A stretch of 64,000 nt of DNA, taken from Arthrobacter sp. FW305-BF8. Its GTDB lineage: Bacteria > Actinomycetota > Actinomycetes > Actinomycetales > Micrococcaceae. The stretch is taken from NCBI RefSeq assembly GCF_021789315.1, contig NZ_CP084561.1:3100001-3164000 (forward strand). The letters run 5' to 3'. A program made the translations under genes and the position numbers. Below are positions 8,548-15,252 of this stretch, piece by piece. Each line of letters opens with the position of its first letter. Position 1 is the stretch's first letter. The notes beneath the pieces were generated by a model. The model ran no database searches and was not told where the DNA came from. It saw only the letters and a list, made by a program, of their open reading frames with translations.

Positions 8548-8690
8548 ATGAGGACGCGTTTGAAGAATGCCTTCAAGATGTGAGGGAGCGTTTGAAGAAA
8601 GCCTGCAAGAGGTGAGGACACGTCGGAAGAAACCCGACGGGATGTGAGGGAGCGTTTGGGGGAAAACCCGCGAGAGGTGAGGAAGGGTCA
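8548..8690 (+). repeat. Hairpin repeat array, right arm (32-33-nt units)
   Basis: Four units (8548-8579, 8580-8611, 8612-8643, 8644-8676) and a partial fifth (8677-8690). Each begins with RTGAGG-A/G-A/C-CGT, then a stem, an A-rich loop (AAGAAA type) and the other stem side. Stems differ but pair: TTGAAG/CTTCAA, GTCGG/CCGAC, GGG/CCC. Units are the mirror image of those in the left arm. Constant flanks with variable, pairing stems differ from a CRISPR array, where the repeat is constant and spacers are unrelated. Confidence 0.8.
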
Positions 8691-8703
8691 GTGGGCGGCG
8701 CGT

Positions 8704-8721
8704 AGCTTTATTGCGCCATGT
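8704..8721. repeat. 18-bp direct repeat, right copy (overlaps exonuclease 3' end)
   Basis: Identical to 8347-8364. It includes the last codons and the TAA stop of the exonuclease gene, so the left copy looks like a displaced duplicate of that gene end. Confidence 0.85.
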
Positions 8722-9733
8722 ATTCAGAGGCGCCGTGAACAGGCGCGCCGCCCACCATCTGCAGGAACTCCCCTTCGGAGATCACCTCGATGGCCTGGCC
8801 GCGGTCGTGCAGCTCCAGCACCCGTTTGGCTTTCCCGGTGAGCCGGCCGGAGCGCAGGTCGCCGGCCACGAAGCCGTCGCCCACCACGAGGACGCTGGTC
8901 CGAGCCGTGACCCGGCTTTCCGGGCGCGCCCCCAGTTCCGCCGACCGGGTCTTCGCCTCGGGCCGCGGCATCCCGAGCTGGCCGGTGAACACGACAGTTT
9001 GGCCAAACAGCGGGTTCCCGGGTTCGGCGTCGGGATTGGGCTCGGGATTTGGCCCTTCCTCGGGCCACCCGCTGCGGAACGGCCGGACCACCCGGTCAGC
9101 ACCGCCGCCCGCGGCGGCGAGGGCTGAGACGGTCGCCTTGGAAAGCTCACCGCTGGACGGATCGAACGCTGCCTGTTGCGGTATGGACAGCCCCAGCGAA
9201 AGGTAGAGCTCGGCGATACTGTTGGCCCGGTTGCGCCCCGCGATGTCGATGAGGATGCCGGCGCACGCCCGGGCGTCCTCGGCGGCATCGTGGTGGTTCA
9301 CGAGCGGCACGCCCGCTTCCTCGGCGGCAAAGGGCAGGGAATTCGAAACCAGGGAGTAACAGCGCCGGGAGAGCATCACGGTGCACACATAGTCGTAGGC
9401 GGGGCCGGGAAGCCCCGAGACTTCCAGCCCGGAGCGGATCACGCCGAGGTCGAAGGCGGCGTTGTGGGCCGCGAGGATGTCACCGCCGATGAATGCGCCG
9501 ATCTCCGGGAACAGCTCCCCAAAGCGGGGCCGGCCGGCCACCTGCTCCGGCCTGATGCCGTGGACGCGGACGTTGTGGTAGTCGAACGAGTCGTGGTTTT
9601 CCGGCGGCCGCATGAGCCACGAGGCTTCCTCGACGATGACGCCGCTGCGGACCTTGGTGAGGCCAACGGCGCACGGCGAACCGCGGAAGCCATTGGCGGT
9701 CTCGAAGTCGATCGCCGTAAAGTCCAAACCCAC
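8708..9733 (-). CDS. DEDDh 3'-5' exonuclease with C-terminal BRCT domain
   Basis: DnaQ/epsilon-type 3'-5' exonuclease. Catalytic residues are visible: D9 and E11 in AIDFETANG, D95 in HNAAFD, and H148 and D153 in HHDAAEDA (DEDDh). A low-complexity Pro/Glu linker near residues 222-238 joins the nuclease to a BRCT domain at about 240-330 (LFGQTVVFTGQLGMPRPEAK). This resembles stand-alone polymerase III epsilon-like repair proteins of Actinobacteria rather than a replicative epsilon. GTG start at 9733; TACAGT plus 7 bases precedes it, giving a leaderless message. The stop codon lies in an 18-bp repeat. Confidence 0.9.
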   Translation of the reverse strand: MGLDFTAIDFETANGFRGSPCAVGLTKVRSGVIVEEASWLMRPPENHDSFDYHNVRVHGIRPEQVAGRPRFGELFPEIGAFIGGDILAAHNAAFDLGVIRSGLEVSGLPGPAYDYVCTVMLSRRCYSLVSNSLPFAAEEAGVPLVNHHDAAEDARACAGILIDIAGRNRANSIAELYLSLGLSIPQQAAFDPSSGELSKATVSALAAAGGGADRVVRPFRSGWPEEGPNPEPNPDAEPGNPLFGQTVVFTGQLGMPRPEAKTRSAELGARPESRVTARTSVLVVGDGFVAGDLRSGRLTGKAKRVLELHDRGQAIEVISEGEFLQMVGGAPVHGASEYMAQ

Positions 9734-9740
9734 GGGGACA

Positions 9741-9746
9741 ACTGTA
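9741..9746 (-). promoter_or_regulatory. Leaderless -10 box of the exonuclease gene
   Basis: TACAGT on the minus strand, 7 bases before the GTG at 9733. Confidence 0.55.
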
Positions 9747-9774
9747 GCCCGGCAGGGGCGCTGAGCCCGTCAAG

Positions 9775-9780
9775 TACCCT
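9775..9780 (+). promoter_or_regulatory. Leaderless -10 box of dedA
   Basis: TACCCT followed by 6 bases and the GTG at 9787. It lies 28 bases from the divergent exonuclease -10 box. Confidence 0.5.
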
Positions 9781-9786
9781 TGAAAC

Positions 9787-10575
9787 GTGAACTTTAATGC
9801 ATTGAGCGACTTTGCCGTGCCCGCGCTGGGTGGCGCCGGCCCCGTCCAGCCGCATCTGGCATCATTCCTGCCCGATTGGCTCAACCCCCAGATATTCCTG
9901 GCCGACCCGGCCCTTGCCCCGTGGGTTGTTCTGTTGGTGTGCGGGATCATCTTCGCCGAAACCGGGCTGCTGATCGGGTTCTTCCTGCCCGGCGATTCCA
10001 TGCTGTTCACCGCGGGCCTGCTCGTGGCGACGGACACGATCAAATTCAATATCTGGCTCTTCGCCGCGCTGATCATCGTGTCCGCCATCATCGGCAACCA
10101 GACGGGCTATCTCATCGGGTCCAAGGCGGGCCCCGCCATCTTCAACAAGCCGGACTCCAGGCTTTTCAAGCACGAGAACGTTGACAGTGCTCACAAGTTC
10201 TTCGAAAAGCACGGCGGCAAGGCCCTGATCCTGGCACGCTTTGTGCCCATCATCCGTACCTTCGTCCCCGTCATCGTCGGCGTTGCCCAGATGGACAAGC
10301 GCAAGTTCTTCCTCTTCAACGTCATCGGCGCCCTCCTCTGGGGCGGCGGCGTGACGCTTCTCGGCTACGTGCTGGGCGACAAGATCCCGTGGGTGCGGGA
10401 AAACCTGGACATCATCTTCATCGTGATCGTCCTGCTCTCGGTGATTCCTGTCGGCATTGAAGTTCTGCGCGGCATGACCGCTAAGCGCGAGGCCGCGGCC
10501 TTCGGGACGGACCCGGTGGAGGAGTTCATCGAGGAGCACGAGCCTGAGGCCGAGCGCAAGACCAACCTCGACTGA
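9787..10575 (+). CDS. DedA family membrane protein
   Basis: Polytopic membrane protein of the DedA/VTT (SNARE-associated) family, linked in other bacteria to lipid scrambling and membrane homeostasis. The 262 residues contain the family core FAETGLLIGFFLPGDSML near residues 57-74, then GYLIGSKAG and the Arg-containing ARFVPIIRTFVPVIVG near residues 150-165. The last 40 residues are charged and cytoplasmic. GTG is the only sensible start; there is no Shine-Dalgarno sequence but a TACCCT box ends 6 bases upstream. A bidirectional terminator follows. Confidence 0.9.
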   Translation: MNFNALSDFAVPALGGAGPVQPHLASFLPDWLNPQIFLADPALAPWVVLLVCGIIFAETGLLIGFFLPGDSMLFTAGLLVATDTIKFNIWLFAALIIVSAIIGNQTGYLIGSKAGPAIFNKPDSRLFKHENVDSAHKFFEKHGGKALILARFVPIIRTFVPVIVGVAQMDKRKFFLFNVIGALLWGGGVTLLGYVLGDKIPWVRENLDIIFIVIVLLSVIPVGIEVLRGMTAKREAAAFGTDPVEEFIEEHEPEAERKTNLD

Positions 10576-10583
10576 CCTCGCGG

Positions 10584-10627
10584 AAACAGCAAAGGCACCT
10601 CACGCGCGTGAGGTGCCTTTGCTGTTT
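10584..10627. terminator. Bidirectional terminator between dedA and rdgB
   Basis: A perfect 44-base palindrome with 22-base arms; the inner part reads CCTCACGCGCGTGAGG. Runs of A and T at the ends suit termination on both strands, and the flanking genes are convergent. Confidence 0.9.
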
Positions 10628-10641
10628 GTGCAGTCAGCGAT

Positions 10642-11316
10642 TTACCGCAGGGCCTCGACGATCGAGGGAAGCAGTGCCCGGAACGCCAGGCCCCGGTGGC
10701 TGATGGCGTTTTTCTCCTCCGGGCTGAGCTCGGCGCAGCTCCGGTCCAGGCCCGCGGGTTCCAGGACGGGGTCATAGCCGAACCCGCCTTCGCCGCGCGG
10801 CTCACGCAGCAGCGTGCCGGCCAGCTGCCCGTACTCCACCACTTCCCGGGCCCCGTCCGCGGATGCGGACGCCGGCACGGCGAGCGCCGCGGCGCACACG
10901 AAGGCGGCGCCGCGGTGACCGTCCGGCACGTCCGCCAGCTGGGCCAGCAGGAGGTGCAGGTTGGCGTCGTCGTCACCGTGCCGGCCGGCCCAGCGCGCGG
11001 AGAAAATTCCCGGCGCGCCGCCCAGGACATCCACTGACAGCCCGGAGTCGTCGGCGATGGCCACCAGCCCCGTCGCTTCGGCCACCGCCCGCGCCTTCAG
11101 CAGCGAGTTTTCCGCAAAGGTCACCCCGGTTTCCGCGACGTCGGGGGCTCCGACGGCGGCCGCGTCCACCACCTGCGTGTCGACGTCGAGCCCAGGGATC
11201 TGCCCGCGCAGCAGCTCACGCAGCTCCCGCAGTTTCCCGGCGTTGCGCGTGGCCAGCACCAGCCGGGGTGCCGCTTGAGTTTCGGGCACGCCGCTGACGG
11301 CGCTGTCGCCGCTCAC
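10642..11316 (-). CDS. rdgB: RdgB/HAM1 non-canonical purine NTP pyrophosphatase
   Basis: House-cleaning enzyme hydrolysing ITP, XTP and dITP to monophosphates. The 224 residues show the N-terminal LATRNAGKLREL phosphate-binding segment, the acidic TFAENSLLKA and IADDSGL segments, FGYDPVLEPAG, and the closing ISHRGLAFRAL (SHR motif). It is slightly longer than E. coli RdgB (197) because of an N-terminal tail and inserted loops. It overlaps rph by 4 bases and is the last gene of the murI-MBL-rph-rdgB run; the shared terminator is just downstream. Confidence 0.93.
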   Translation of the reverse strand: MSGDSAVSGVPETQAAPRLVLATRNAGKLRELRELLRGQIPGLDVDTQVVDAAAVGAPDVAETGVTFAENSLLKARAVAEATGLVAIADDSGLSVDVLGGAPGIFSARWAGRHGDDDANLHLLLAQLADVPDGHRGAAFVCAAALAVPASASADGAREVVEYGQLAGTLLREPRGEGGFGYDPVLEPAGLDRSCAELSPEEKNAISHRGLAFRALLPSIVEALR

Positions 11317-12071
11317 GGAGCTTCGGCCAGGGTCTCGCGCTGGATCGCGGCCAGCTGTTCCGTCCCCAGCAGTGCCAGGTCCAGCAGCTTGTTGAGCTCG
11401 TCGCGGTCGAAGGGGGCGCCCTCGGCCGTGCCCTGGACCTCCACGAACTTGCCGGAGCCGGTCACCACGACGTTCATGTCGGTTTCGGCCCGCACATCCT
11501 CGATGTACGGCAGGTCCAGCATTGGAATACCGTCGATGATTCCCACGGACACGGCGGCGATGGTGTCAACCAGCGGCTGGGCGTTACGGGCGATCATCTT
11601 GTTCTCGCGGGCAAAACGGATGGCCTCGGCGAGCGCCACGTAGGCGCCGGTGATGGCCGCCGTCCTTGTGCCGCCGTCGGCCTGCAGGACATCGCAGTCC
11701 AGCACGATGGTGTTCTCCCCCAGGGCTTTGGTGTCGATGATCGACCGCAGCGAGCGCCCGATCAGGCGGGAGATCTCGTGGGTGCGGCCGCCGATCTTGC
11801 CCTTGACGGACTCGCGGTCCGAGCGGGTGTTCGTGGCACGCGGGAGCATGGCGTACTCGGCGGTCACCCAGCCCCGGCCTTCGCCCTTGAGCCAGCGCGG
11901 AACACCTTCAGTGAGGGAAGCGGTGCACAGGACCCGGGTGTTGCCGAACTCGATGAGGGCCGATCCCTCGGCCTGCTTGGACCAGCCGCGGGTGATGCTG
12001 ATGGGCCGGAGCTGGTCCGGGGTGCGGCCGTCGGCACGGATGACGGGGGCAGTGGTTGCTTCGGAAGTCAT
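11313..12071 (-). CDS. rph: Ribonuclease PH
   Basis: Phosphorolytic 3'-5' exoribonuclease for tRNA 3' maturation. The 252 residues are of family length, with RADGRTPDQLRPISI at the N-terminus, the Arg-rich RDRESVKGKIGGRTHEISRLIGRSLR, and the LDCDVLQADGGTRTAAITGAYVAL active-site segment. A TAAGCT box ends 6 bases before the ATG, so an internal leaderless promoter probably drives rph-rdgB in addition to read-through from murI, which lies 70 bases beyond the MBL gene stop. Confidence 0.95.
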   Translation of the reverse strand: MTSEATTAPVIRADGRTPDQLRPISITRGWSKQAEGSALIEFGNTRVLCTASLTEGVPRWLKGEGRGWVTAEYAMLPRATNTRSDRESVKGKIGGRTHEISRLIGRSLRSIIDTKALGENTIVLDCDVLQADGGTRTAAITGAYVALAEAIRFARENKMIARNAQPLVDTIAAVSVGIIDGIPMLDLPYIEDVRAETDMNVVVTGSGKFVEVQGTAEGAPFDRDELNKLLDLALLGTEQLAAIQRETLAEAP

Positions 12072-12077
12072 GCCTTT

Positions 12078-12083
12078 AGCTTA
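12078..12083 (-). promoter_or_regulatory. Leaderless -10 box of rph
   Basis: TAAGCT on the minus strand, 6 bases before the ATG at 12071. Confidence 0.5.
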
Positions 12084-12140
12084 TCGAGGCTGCAGGCGCG
12101 ACGGTGCCACGTCCGACGGTGCCCCAGCAGCAAGCCGGGC

Positions 12141-12938
12141 TCAGACGGTGTAGTGCACGCCCGCCACGGCCACGGCCACGTCACCGGCGAAGGCGGGACG
12201 TGCCTCGGCCATAACCTTGGTCTGCGACGTCCACACCGGAATGTGGGTCAGGAGAAGGCGGCGGGCACCGGCGGCGGTGGCTGCCTCGGCGGCCCGTTTG
12301 CCCGTCAGGTGGACGTCCTTGATGCCGTCGTCGCGGCCTTCCTCGAAGGCCGCCTCGCAGAGGAAGAGGTCGGCGTCCTTGGCCGCCTCCTCCAGCCCGC
12401 GGCACGAGTCGGTATCACCTGAATAGGTCAGCACGCGGGTCACGTCGTTCCCGGCGGCGTCCGGTTCGGTCACCTCCACGCGCAGCGCGTAGGCCTCCTC
12501 CACCGGGTGGTTCACGGCGAAGGGCGTGACAGTGAAGGGGCCGACGGTGACGGACTGGCGCTCGGTCCAGTTCGTGAAGTCGAACTCCTCGTGCATCCCC
12601 GGATCCAGGTCCAGCCCGTAGGCAGTTGCCATCCTGTCGGCGGTGGCGGCGGGGCCCCAGACGGGTATCCTGCCCCGGTCCCAGCCGCCGGGCTTCCAAC
12701 GGACCGCCACGTGCAGGCCGCAGAGGTCCATGCAGTGGTCGGGGTGCAGGTGGGTGAGGAAAATCGCGTCGATGTCCTCGAGGTCCGTGTACCGCTGGAT
12801 GGCGCCCAGGGCGCCGCTGCCGAGGTCCATGACCATTTTCCACACCCGTCCGCCGTCGTTGGCGGTCAGCAGGTAGCAGGACGCGGGCGATCCGGGGCCG
12901 GGAAATGAGCCCGTGCAGCCGACGATGGTGAGCTTCAC
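12141..12938 (-). CDS. MBL-fold metallohydrolase
   Basis: Metallo-beta-lactamase-fold hydrolase of the RNase Z/phosphodiesterase-like branch. The 265 residues carry the zinc motif HLHPDHCMD (H63, H65, D67, H68). Further ligands are likely in PFAVNHPVEEAYALR, SGDTDSC and the C-terminal LTHIPVW. In Actinobacteria the gene usually sits between murI and rph; its position next to rph hints at an RNA or cyclic nucleotide substrate, but this is inference. It overlaps the murI 3' end by 4 bases. Confidence 0.85.
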   Translation of the reverse strand: MKLTIVGCTGSFPGPGSPASCYLLTANDGGRVWKMVMDLGSGALGAIQRYTDLEDIDAIFLTHLHPDHCMDLCGLHVAVRWKPGGWDRGRIPVWGPAATADRMATAYGLDLDPGMHEEFDFTNWTERQSVTVGPFTVTPFAVNHPVEEAYALRVEVTEPDAAGNDVTRVLTYSGDTDSCRGLEEAAKDADLFLCEAAFEEGRDDGIKDVHLTGKRAAEAATAAGARRLLLTHIPVWTSQTKVMAEARPAFAGDVAVAVAGVHYTV

Positions 12939-13960
12939 TGGAACGACCCCCCGGTGGCTGCCCCGCTGCCAGCGGCCTGCCCAACGAAGTTGGAGATGCG
13001 CGGGCGGGCGGCCGCGTTCCGCGCGGCTGCGATCATTTCGGGGGTGATCCGGGCCAGGCTGCCCGTGGGGTACTGTGCCGCGACATGGTCCACGTGCTTG
13101 ACGCTCAGCACCTCCGGCCCCAGGAACCTGCGGGCAAGGGCTTCGAACTGGCCCGGATCGCCGGTGGCGATGAAGCTGTGCTCCGGCGGCGCCGGGTCCG
13201 TCCGTTCGAGGCCGTTGCTGGCCAGCGCCCGGTAGACGTCCTTGGCGGTTTCCTCGGCGCTGGAGACCAGCGTGACGTCCTCGCCCATGACGTAGGAGAT
13301 CACGCCGGTCAGGAGCGGATAGTGCGTGCAGCCCAGCACCACGGTGTCCACTCCGGCGGCTTTCAGCGGCTCAAGGTACTCACGGGCGATGTCGAGAAGT
13401 TCCGGCCCCGTGGTGATGCCGGCCTCCACGTACGGCACGAATGCAGGGCAGGCTACGGAGGTGATCGCCAGGTCAGGCGCCGCGGCGAAGGTGTCCTCGT
13501 AGGCCCGGGAGCCCACGGTGGCGGAGGTGCCGATCACGCCGACGCGACCGCTGCGGGTGGCTGCGACGGCGCGGCGCACGGCCGGCTGGATCACCTCGAT
13601 GACGGGAATTCCGTAACGCGCCGTGTACCGCTCACGGGCGTCCCGCAGCACCGCGGCCGACGCCGAGTTGCAGGCGATGGTGAGCAGCTTGACGCCGGAG
13701 TCCACGAGTTCGTCCATGACGCCGAGGGCGTTGGCGCGCACCTCTGCGATGGGCAGCGGCCCGTACGGGCCGTGGGCGGTATCGCCGACGTAGAGGATGG
13801 ATTCGTTCGGCAGCTGGTCGATGATTGACCGCGCCACCGTGAGGCCGCCGACACCGGAGTCGAAGACGCCGATCGGCAGCGATCCCACATTTACGCCGTC
13901 GGCCGTTGCGGACTCCGCTGCAGCTCCCGCTGCCGGATCCATGCTCGATGCTGAAGTCAT
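12935..13960 (-). CDS. murI: Glutamate racemase
   Basis: Converts L-glutamate to D-glutamate for peptidoglycan. Family landmarks are GVFDSGVGGLTVARS, GDTAHGPYG, the first catalytic Cys in IACNSASA, and the second in VLGCTHYPLL. Length is 341 residues from the chosen ATG, because of an unstructured 25-residue N-terminus and a C-terminal tail. An upstream in-frame ATG/GTG pair (13999-14002) is possible. TATCCT lies 9 bases before the chosen ATG and no Shine-Dalgarno sequence is visible. Confidence 0.92.
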   Translation of the reverse strand: MTSASSMDPAAGAAAESATADGVNVGSLPIGVFDSGVGGLTVARSIIDQLPNESILYVGDTAHGPYGPLPIAEVRANALGVMDELVDSGVKLLTIACNSASAAVLRDARERYTARYGIPVIEVIQPAVRRAVAATRSGRVGVIGTSATVGSRAYEDTFAAAPDLAITSVACPAFVPYVEAGITTGPELLDIAREYLEPLKAAGVDTVVLGCTHYPLLTGVISYVMGEDVTLVSSAEETAKDVYRALASNGLERTDPAPPEHSFIATGDPGQFEALARRFLGPEVLSVKHVDHVAAQYPTGSLARITPEMIAAARNAAARPRISNFVGQAAGSGAATGGSFQ

Positions 13961-14048
13961 GATTATTTGAGGATAGGTCTTCCCGTGAGGTGCGGCCATC
14001 ACTTGTGGCGGGCGACTCGTGTCGAATTTGTCACATCCGGAGGCCGAA

Positions 14049-14069
14049 GCGGCTCATCGCCGAAGCCGC
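14049..14069 (-). terminator. Possible terminator after DUF2017
   Basis: GCGGCT and AGCCGC separated by 9 bases, in the 140-base gap between the DUF2017 gene stop and murI. No T-run follows, so this is weak. The rest of the gap shows nothing else. Confidence 0.3.
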
Positions 14070-14101
14070 CCAGTGGCGGAAAAGTTCACCGCCGGAACGG
14101 C

Positions 14102-14668
14102 TCAGGGCCGCGTGTCCAGTGACTGCAGCATCGCCTGCACGAGGGATTCCTGCAGCCACGTGGTGAAGTTGTAAACCAGGGCGAGGTAGCTTTCCACGTC
14201 CTCGGCCTGGGACCAGTCCTGCATCTGGTGGACGTGGTCCGCGTCCGCCTCGTCCCGGATGTCGAGCCGTTCCGCGAGCACCAGCCGCACGTCATTGAGC
14301 GCGGTGGACCAGTGGCGGGCATCAGCCGGTGTCAGGACGAGCTCGTCCTTGTCCAGGCCCAGCGCGGCGGCGCGCAGCGCGCCGATCTTGCTTTCCCGCA
14401 GTGAGCGTTCGGTGAGCTGGCGGAACTCAAGCGAGGCCGCGGCGTCGTCCTTCACTGCATTGGGCAGCAGCCGGCGGAGGGCGCGGTCCGACGGTTCCCG
14501 GACCTCCATGTCAAGCCCGATCATCGCGGCGAGCGGATCCTCGGAGCCACGGTCCGTGGGCTCCAGCATGGAGATGACATCGGCGAAGAGGCTGCGGAGC
14601 AGTTCCCTCTCGGCCGGTTCCAGAAAGCCGGAGATACCCTTGAGTCCGTATTTGAAAGCCTTAGCCAC
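14102..14668 (-). CDS. DUF2017 protein
   Basis: Cytoplasmic protein of unknown function, 188 residues, found in Actinobacteria directly after clpS. The sequence is mostly helical and charged, with FKYGLKGISGFLEPAERELL at the N-terminus and the segment NDVRLVLAERLDIRDE near the C-terminus. The GTG start at 14668 overlaps the clpS stop by 8 bases. The frame is open upstream inside clpS, but the GTG precedes the conserved start of the family. Coupling to clpS suggests a role in regulated proteolysis, unproven. Confidence 0.85.
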   Translation of the reverse strand: MAKAFKYGLKGISGFLEPAERELLRSLFADVISMLEPTDRGSEDPLAAMIGLDMEVREPSDRALRRLLPNAVKDDAAASLEFRQLTERSLRESKIGALRAAALGLDKDELVLTPADARHWSTALNDVRLVLAERLDIRDEADADHVHQMQDWSQAEDVESYLALVYNFTTWLQESLVQAMLQSLDTRP

Positions 14669-15038
14669 GTTTTCCCTTGCCCTTGCCCGGGCCGCGCTTG
14701 CCGCCCCCGCTGTCTCCGCCGGTGGCCTTCTCCACGGTGGCCCACAGGCCAAACCCGTGCATGGCCACCGCGTGCTGCTCCACCTGTTCCTTGCTGCCGT
14801 GGGCAACGATGGAGCGGCCCTTCCGGTGGACCTCAAGCATCAGCTTGTTCGCTTTGGTCTCCGAGTAGCCGAAATAGCTCTGGAACACGTAGCTGACGTA
14901 GCTCATGAGATTGACGGGGTCATTCCAGATGACAAGGTTCCAAGGGACGTCCGGGGCGGTCAGTGCGTCGGTGGACACCGCCGTTCCGGTCTGGGTGCTC
15001 TCCTGGGTGTCAGGGCCGAGCGCAACACTTAAGGTCAT
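14661..15038 (-). CDS. clpS: ClpS adaptor of the ClpAP/ClpCP protease
   Basis: Delivers N-degron substrates to the Clp chaperone. The 125 residues include WNLVIWNDPVNLMSYVSYVFQ and the Leu/Met/His pocket region HRKGRSIVAHGSKEQVEQHAVAMHGFGLWATVE. A 30-residue unstructured N-terminal extension, typical of the family, precedes the fold. The C-terminal 20 residues are Gly/Lys-rich and basic, which is unusual. The ATG at 15038 is preceded by TAGAAT plus 6 bases. It is divergent from pncB with three 59-bp repeats between them. Confidence 0.93.
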   Translation of the reverse strand: MTLSVALGPDTQESTQTGTAVSTDALTAPDVPWNLVIWNDPVNLMSYVSYVFQSYFGYSETKANKLMLEVHRKGRSIVAHGSKEQVEQHAVAMHGFGLWATVEKATGGDSGGGKRGPGKGKGKRG

Positions 15039-15044
15039 CTGTCC

Positions 15045-15050
15045 ATTCTA
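15045..15050 (-). promoter_or_regulatory. Leaderless -10 box of clpS
   Basis: TAGAAT on the minus strand, 6 bases before the clpS ATG; five of six bases match the TATAAT consensus. Confidence 0.65.
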
Positions 15051-15061
15051 TGGCGGTGCTG

Positions 15062-15236
15062 GGCCCACGCCGGCGAGGGCCCCACGGCGAAGCGAAGCGA
15101 GACGTGGGAGCCGGTGGGTGGGCCCACGCCGGCGAGGGCCCCGCGGCGAAGCGAAGCGAGACGTGGGAGCCGGTGGGTGGGCCCACGCCGGCGAGGGCCC
15201 CGCGGCGAAGCGAAGCGAGACGTGGGAGCCGGTGGG
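15062..15236. repeat. Three tandem 59-bp repeats
   Basis: Copies at 15062-15120, 15121-15179 and 15180-15236 (last copy lacks its final bases). Copies two and three are identical over their shared length and copy one differs at a single base. The unit contains GGGCCC elements and CGAAGCGAAGCGAG. 59 is not a multiple of three, so it does not encode a repeated peptide. It fills the space between the divergent clpS and pncB -10 boxes. Confidence 0.95.
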
Positions 15237-15239
15237 GAC

Positions 15240-15245
15240 TAGAGT
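15240..15245 (+). promoter_or_regulatory. Leaderless -10 box of pncB
   Basis: TAGAGT, 7 bases before the GTG at 15253. Confidence 0.5.
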
Positions 15246-15252
15246 GATTTTT

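Noticed and set aside
8381..8690. CRISPR array
   Set aside because: The period is CRISPR-like, but the variable part is self-complementary and the constant part short, orientation flips at the centre, and no cas genes are present.
14905..15252. N-terminal extension of PncB through the 59-bp repeats
   Set aside because: 59 is not a multiple of three, the residues are low-complexity, and the -10 box lies inside the putative extension.
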